Positions 37,701-39,226 of a stretch of 39,226 nt of DNA are shown one piece after another. The first letter of the stretch is position 1; the number at the start of each line of letters is the position of its first letter. Below the pieces are notes generated by a model. That model was not told where the DNA came from. It did no database searches and was given only the letters and a program-made list of their open reading frames with translations. Position numbers and translations under genes: made by a program. Origin of the DNA: Candidatus Saccharimonadota bacterium (lineage in GTDB: Bacteria > Patescibacteriota > Saccharimonadia > Saccharimonadales > Saccharimonadaceae); assembly GCA_017537745.1 (NCBI GenBank), contig JAFYKF010000005.1, positions 1 through 39,226 on the forward strand. The letters run 5' to 3'.

Positions 37701-39226
37701 TACTTTAATTTCCTATGGTACTATTTCTGGTAAGAGCGTAAATCTAGAAGACGTTGTTCATGTGCCAACTGAGGGCAGAGGTTTTGCCTTCACGGCTACA
37801 AGGACCGAAACCGGCGAAACCCTTAGCCAATTTGCTGTCGATGCGCAAGGCAAAAAGATTAGCAACCTCAGTGAAATATTCAAAGGCATTCGCGTCGGGA
37901 AAAATCTACCGTCCATGTACAAGACCCATAACATCACCAGTGATTCCGCCAACGATAATGGCGCAGCTAGCATTGCTGGTGCCGTCGCTCGCTCCAGCGG
38001 TGCTAGGAGAGATGACATAGCAATAATTCGCGGGAACCAGGAAATGCCAGTCTCGAGAGGTTCAGGTGAAGAATTATTAACCGAAACAACTGTCGCAATT
38101 TCGAAAGAAGGCTTACCGTCCATGTTCTACGAAGACGAAGTAGACGGCCACGAAGAAACCGTAATTCGCCTCGGCGAAGAATCAATAGCGGTTCCAGAAT
38201 TGGACTATCGCGGTGGTTATCATGCAGAATATGATTCATCATTAAATACTCCATACATTGAGGGAAGAGTCTACCTTGGTACGCCAACCACATGGGATTT
38301 CAACGGCGATGGCAAGATGGATATCAACGAGCAAGGTGCCTATCTCATGCAATCGCTTGTCAAAACTGGTACCGATGCCTTCATGTTGGGTCAAAATGCC
38401 TCAAACTATGGCTTGCTTGAACCAAAGGTTCTAGATACAATCATCCCAAGAGAAATATTAATTGGGTGGGGAATAACGGATGGTGTTATTGATAGCAACA
38501 GGGAGCTCAATCTCTTGCTAGATAACCTCAAGATGAGAGAAAACGCCGATTACTATGATGCCTTGGTCAATGCTACTATTAATGAGATGGAACGCAAAAT
38601 GCAAGGTGGTCATTATGCGGTTGATGTCATTACGGACAGGCTTTCCACTTACACCACTCCTGGCGTAGAAGACAGAGACATCATGACCGACTATGCATCA
38701 GTCGCAAAACAAGTAATCTTGCCAGTGGGTGCTGATGGAAAGCCTGTCGGCAACGTAGGTTGGTGGGTGCGCAAATACTTTGGCGCAGAAGGTGGCGACG
38801 TGTGCGTCTATGATATGCCTGGCTGTGCTCAAAAATGCGTCGGTGTAACTCCAGCACCAGAACCAGAGCCAACCATCCCAGAAAGTATCCCGGAAAGTAT
38901 TCCAGAAAGCATTCCAGAAAGCATCCCAGAAAGCATCCCAGAAAGCATCCCAGAAAGTATCCCAGAAAGTATCCCAGAAAGTATCCCAGAAAGTATCCCA
39001 GAAAGTATTCCGGAAAGTATTCCGGAAAGTATTCCAGAAAGTATTCCAGAAAGTATTCCGGAAAGTATCCCAGAAAGTATCCCAGAAAGTATCCCAGAAA
39101 GTATTCCGGAAAGTATTCCAGAAAGTATTCCGGAAAGCATCCCAGAAAGTATTCCTGAAAGTATCCCAGAAAGTATCCCAGAAAGTATCCCAGAAAGTAT
39201 CCCAGAAAGTATCCCAGAAAGTATCC
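34720..39226 (+). CDS. giant surface-type protein with IPES tandem repeats (3' end outside window)
   Basis: One reading frame stays open from ATG 34720 to the window edge: 1502 codons without a stop. There is no N-terminal signal; the start is Pro/Asn/Ala-rich. Hydrophobic Gly/Ala-rich segments occur at about 343-362, 387-403 and 619-640, separated by charged helical regions. QDPR repeats lie at 729, 749 and 760 (the latter two are QDPRLAALR). Two Ca-binding EF-hand/dockerin-like loops are visible: DLNKNGILDEGDE from 817 and DFNGDGKMDINE from 1193. After a Cys-containing stretch (CVYDMPGCAQKC) and PAPEPEP, IPES repeats begin at residue 1386 and continue to the edge. It is probably an envelope or stalk protein; function unknown. 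Confidence 0.85.
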   Translation, partial: MAPNSTNMAPTGGAGAGQNMANAPAPGAPTNNSETPANNPEAQEVDRKTAEKLGEAAIRAAMSDEEKIADVLGGATVLTDVDKTARDNLVLEAVEKRNAKDRSRKFSISKAAIGLSYIPMVGPYLNSIAMSLPTAIYRAKAAKAIDATGNLEDAYKALGVEFTGSKAISSDSAKETEKRAKLAIEEAGLSEGETTIDSSKSVSLAQGESITKVEEPVQQTIKAAYITLFEQTQSAKDEKAKKAAWDNYSKTISDLQKSGAFGDEKTKSKILESGIVRTLIGDHSKREITSMEAIHEAARGVASLAENGIGKKNLENYLDKNFTLYHAKGMKEGIHTKQKVDNIASAVAIGGLVGGVAYSVLMREGRKGANTLIGKAVNSLSSTAKAGALGAIAGGVFGGIRGASRARATVSRNEIEDITSGREIETAEKTAETATETSTEAETTTGTPTPSTEQAPVQSAHEQKRPVNAKAVVANVLSFTNTIKKKASKAEEYARKINELRGRKDAADIYDELGERIAQVESGGTPEQRAQLLSTIEDVMARNQVSASQKIDLIRFSGGNVAKERRLLAERMVAARKLLEAQGAFTLNAESIANKVKSYEDMQKAANAEKRKYMARQVAVDTIAGAITGGTIGVLASVIREAVTPVVSSTMTKLKGEKESKNNNQPEQPNKESLNDKVKSEVEKARKASATEENEEQTSVDTDRNGDGGGTPKGATFNIDKRSQRLARQDPRQVAMRNQRLNNQASNSQDPRLAALRKSQDPRLAALRNPSLARKRLMGEEPSGDDNVEFEKVLANKRAAVLIEDDPSKEGLTLGRDLNKNGILDEGDEIIYDENNGTGINLSDKATFVEARAKLAEQGIDLKRESISVNSYEPTSVGEYLQKAENVVDNSGGIDWSRSSGNIVSFGQPISNSIGGDGPETYSIPVWGLNGNDIPEGTKLYIDLDGSGSGGALEFDIVDGRAVVPAGLLDTSNVDNLGTAGFLGTARIGVMDGNTLISYGTISGKSVNLEDVVHVPTEGRGFAFTATRTETGETLSQFAVDAQGKKISNLSEIFKGIRVGKNLPSMYKTHNITSDSANDNGAASIAGAVARSSGARRDDIAIIRGNQEMPVSRGSGEELLTETTVAISKEGLPSMFYEDEVDGHEETVIRLGEESIAVPELDYRGGYHAEYDSSLNTPYIEGRVYLGTPTTWDFNGDGKMDINEQGAYLMQSLVKTGTDAFMLGQNASNYGLLEPKVLDTIIPREILIGWGITDGVIDSNRELNLLLDNLKMRENADYYDALVNATINEMERKMQGGHYAVDVITDRLSTYTTPGVEDRDIMTDYASVAKQVILPVGADGKPVGNVGWWVRKYFGAEGGDVCVYDMPGCAQKCVGVTPAPEPEPTIPESIPESIPESIPESIPESIPESIPESIPESIPESIPESIPESIPESIPESIPESIPESIPESIPESIPESIPESIPESIPESIPESIPESIPESIPESIPESIPESIPESIPESI
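38875..39226 (+). repeat. 12-bp tandem repeat encoding IPES, at least 29 units
   Basis: The unit ATCCCAGAAAGT and its synonyms repeat 29 full times and continue past the window edge. Variation is confined mainly to synonymous third positions (ATC/ATT, CCA/CCG/CCT, AGT/AGC), so the four-residue unit is conserved at protein level. Unit changes keep the frame. Because of the repeat, long open frames also appear on the other strand; they are shadows. Confidence 0.95.

Noticed and set aside
38829-39140. Minus-strand frame encoding repeated LSGI, and a plus-strand frame with RKYP-type repeats
   Set aside because: Both are alternate-frame readings of the 12-bp IPES repeat. The IPES frame is continuous with a 1385-codon upstream coding region.
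38875-39226. Tandem repeat considered as a CRISPR array
   Set aside because: Units are 12 bp, contiguous and have no spacers; the array is coding.
1-39226. UGA recoding to glycine (as in SR1/Gracilibacteria)
   Set aside because: TGA ends pilO and pilC exactly at overlaps or boundaries, and no gene needs TGA read-through. The tRNA-Gly present has anticodon CCC.

Overview
The window looks like a chromosome segment of a Patescibacteria (CPR) bacterium, most likely Candidatus Saccharibacteria (TM7). This rests on gene content and architecture only: tightly packed genes with TAATG/ATGA overlaps, a complete type IV pilus locus, a type-2 (eukaryote-like) IleRS, several stripped-down housekeeping proteins (TlyA without an S4 domain, NrdR without zinc-ribbon cysteines, PilB without its tetracysteine), many apparently leaderless genes, and very large low-complexity surface-type proteins. 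TGA is used as a normal stop (pilO, pilC), so the UGA=Gly code of SR1/Gracilibacteria does not apply.

Layout. 1-747: 3' part of metK. 869-3051: translation/replication operon rpsF-ssb-rpsR-efp-tlyA-like. 3102-10729: pilus machine pilM-pilN-pilO-small membrane protein-pilB, then pilT-pilC. 10766-15941: two pilin-like proteins, a xerC/D-type recombinase, and a minus-strand pair of prepilin peptidase (pilD) plus a 703-aa pilin-like protein carrying InlB-type B-repeats. 15992-19676: ndk, a cluster of hairpins, a tRNA-Arg(CCU) with a duplicated 3' fragment, a membrane-anchored SurA/PpiC-like protein, an AT-rich GT8 glycosyltransferase, a GC-rich orphan gene with its own consensus promoter, structured leader and terminator, and tRNA-Gly(CCC). 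19726-23886: argS, orn, a YjbR-like protein, rpsU, adk, map. 23970-26231: secreted NlpC/P60-like protein with a TPDTG sortase-like tail. 26290-30294: ftsA, ftsZ, nrdR, a thioredoxin-like protein, mscS. 30327-33437: ileS, containing two related in-frame palindromic insertions. 33559-39226: a strongly promoted 50-aa protein, an intergenic stretch with two RBS-ATG-TAA sites, an acidic protein, and a giant ORF that runs off the window inside a tandem IPES repeat.

The genes form four working groups: ribosome/translation functions, envelope appendage assembly (PilM/N/O platform, PilB/PilT motors, PilC, PilD and its candidate pilin substrates), cell division (FtsA/FtsZ), and surface proteins probably involved in host or partner contact.

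The most notable observations are: (1) two copies of a ~78-bp dyad element inserted in the same reading frame in ileS, resembling in principle the Rickettsia palindromic elements; (2) a recurrent promoter layout in which the -10 hexamer lies exactly 6 nt before ATG, predicting leaderless mRNAs for at least seven genes; (3) the autonomous GC-rich cassette at 18722-19588, with a possible anti-Shine-Dalgarno leader; and (4) the pilin/InlB-repeat fusion beside pilD. All function calls come from reading motifs by eye; no database search was run.
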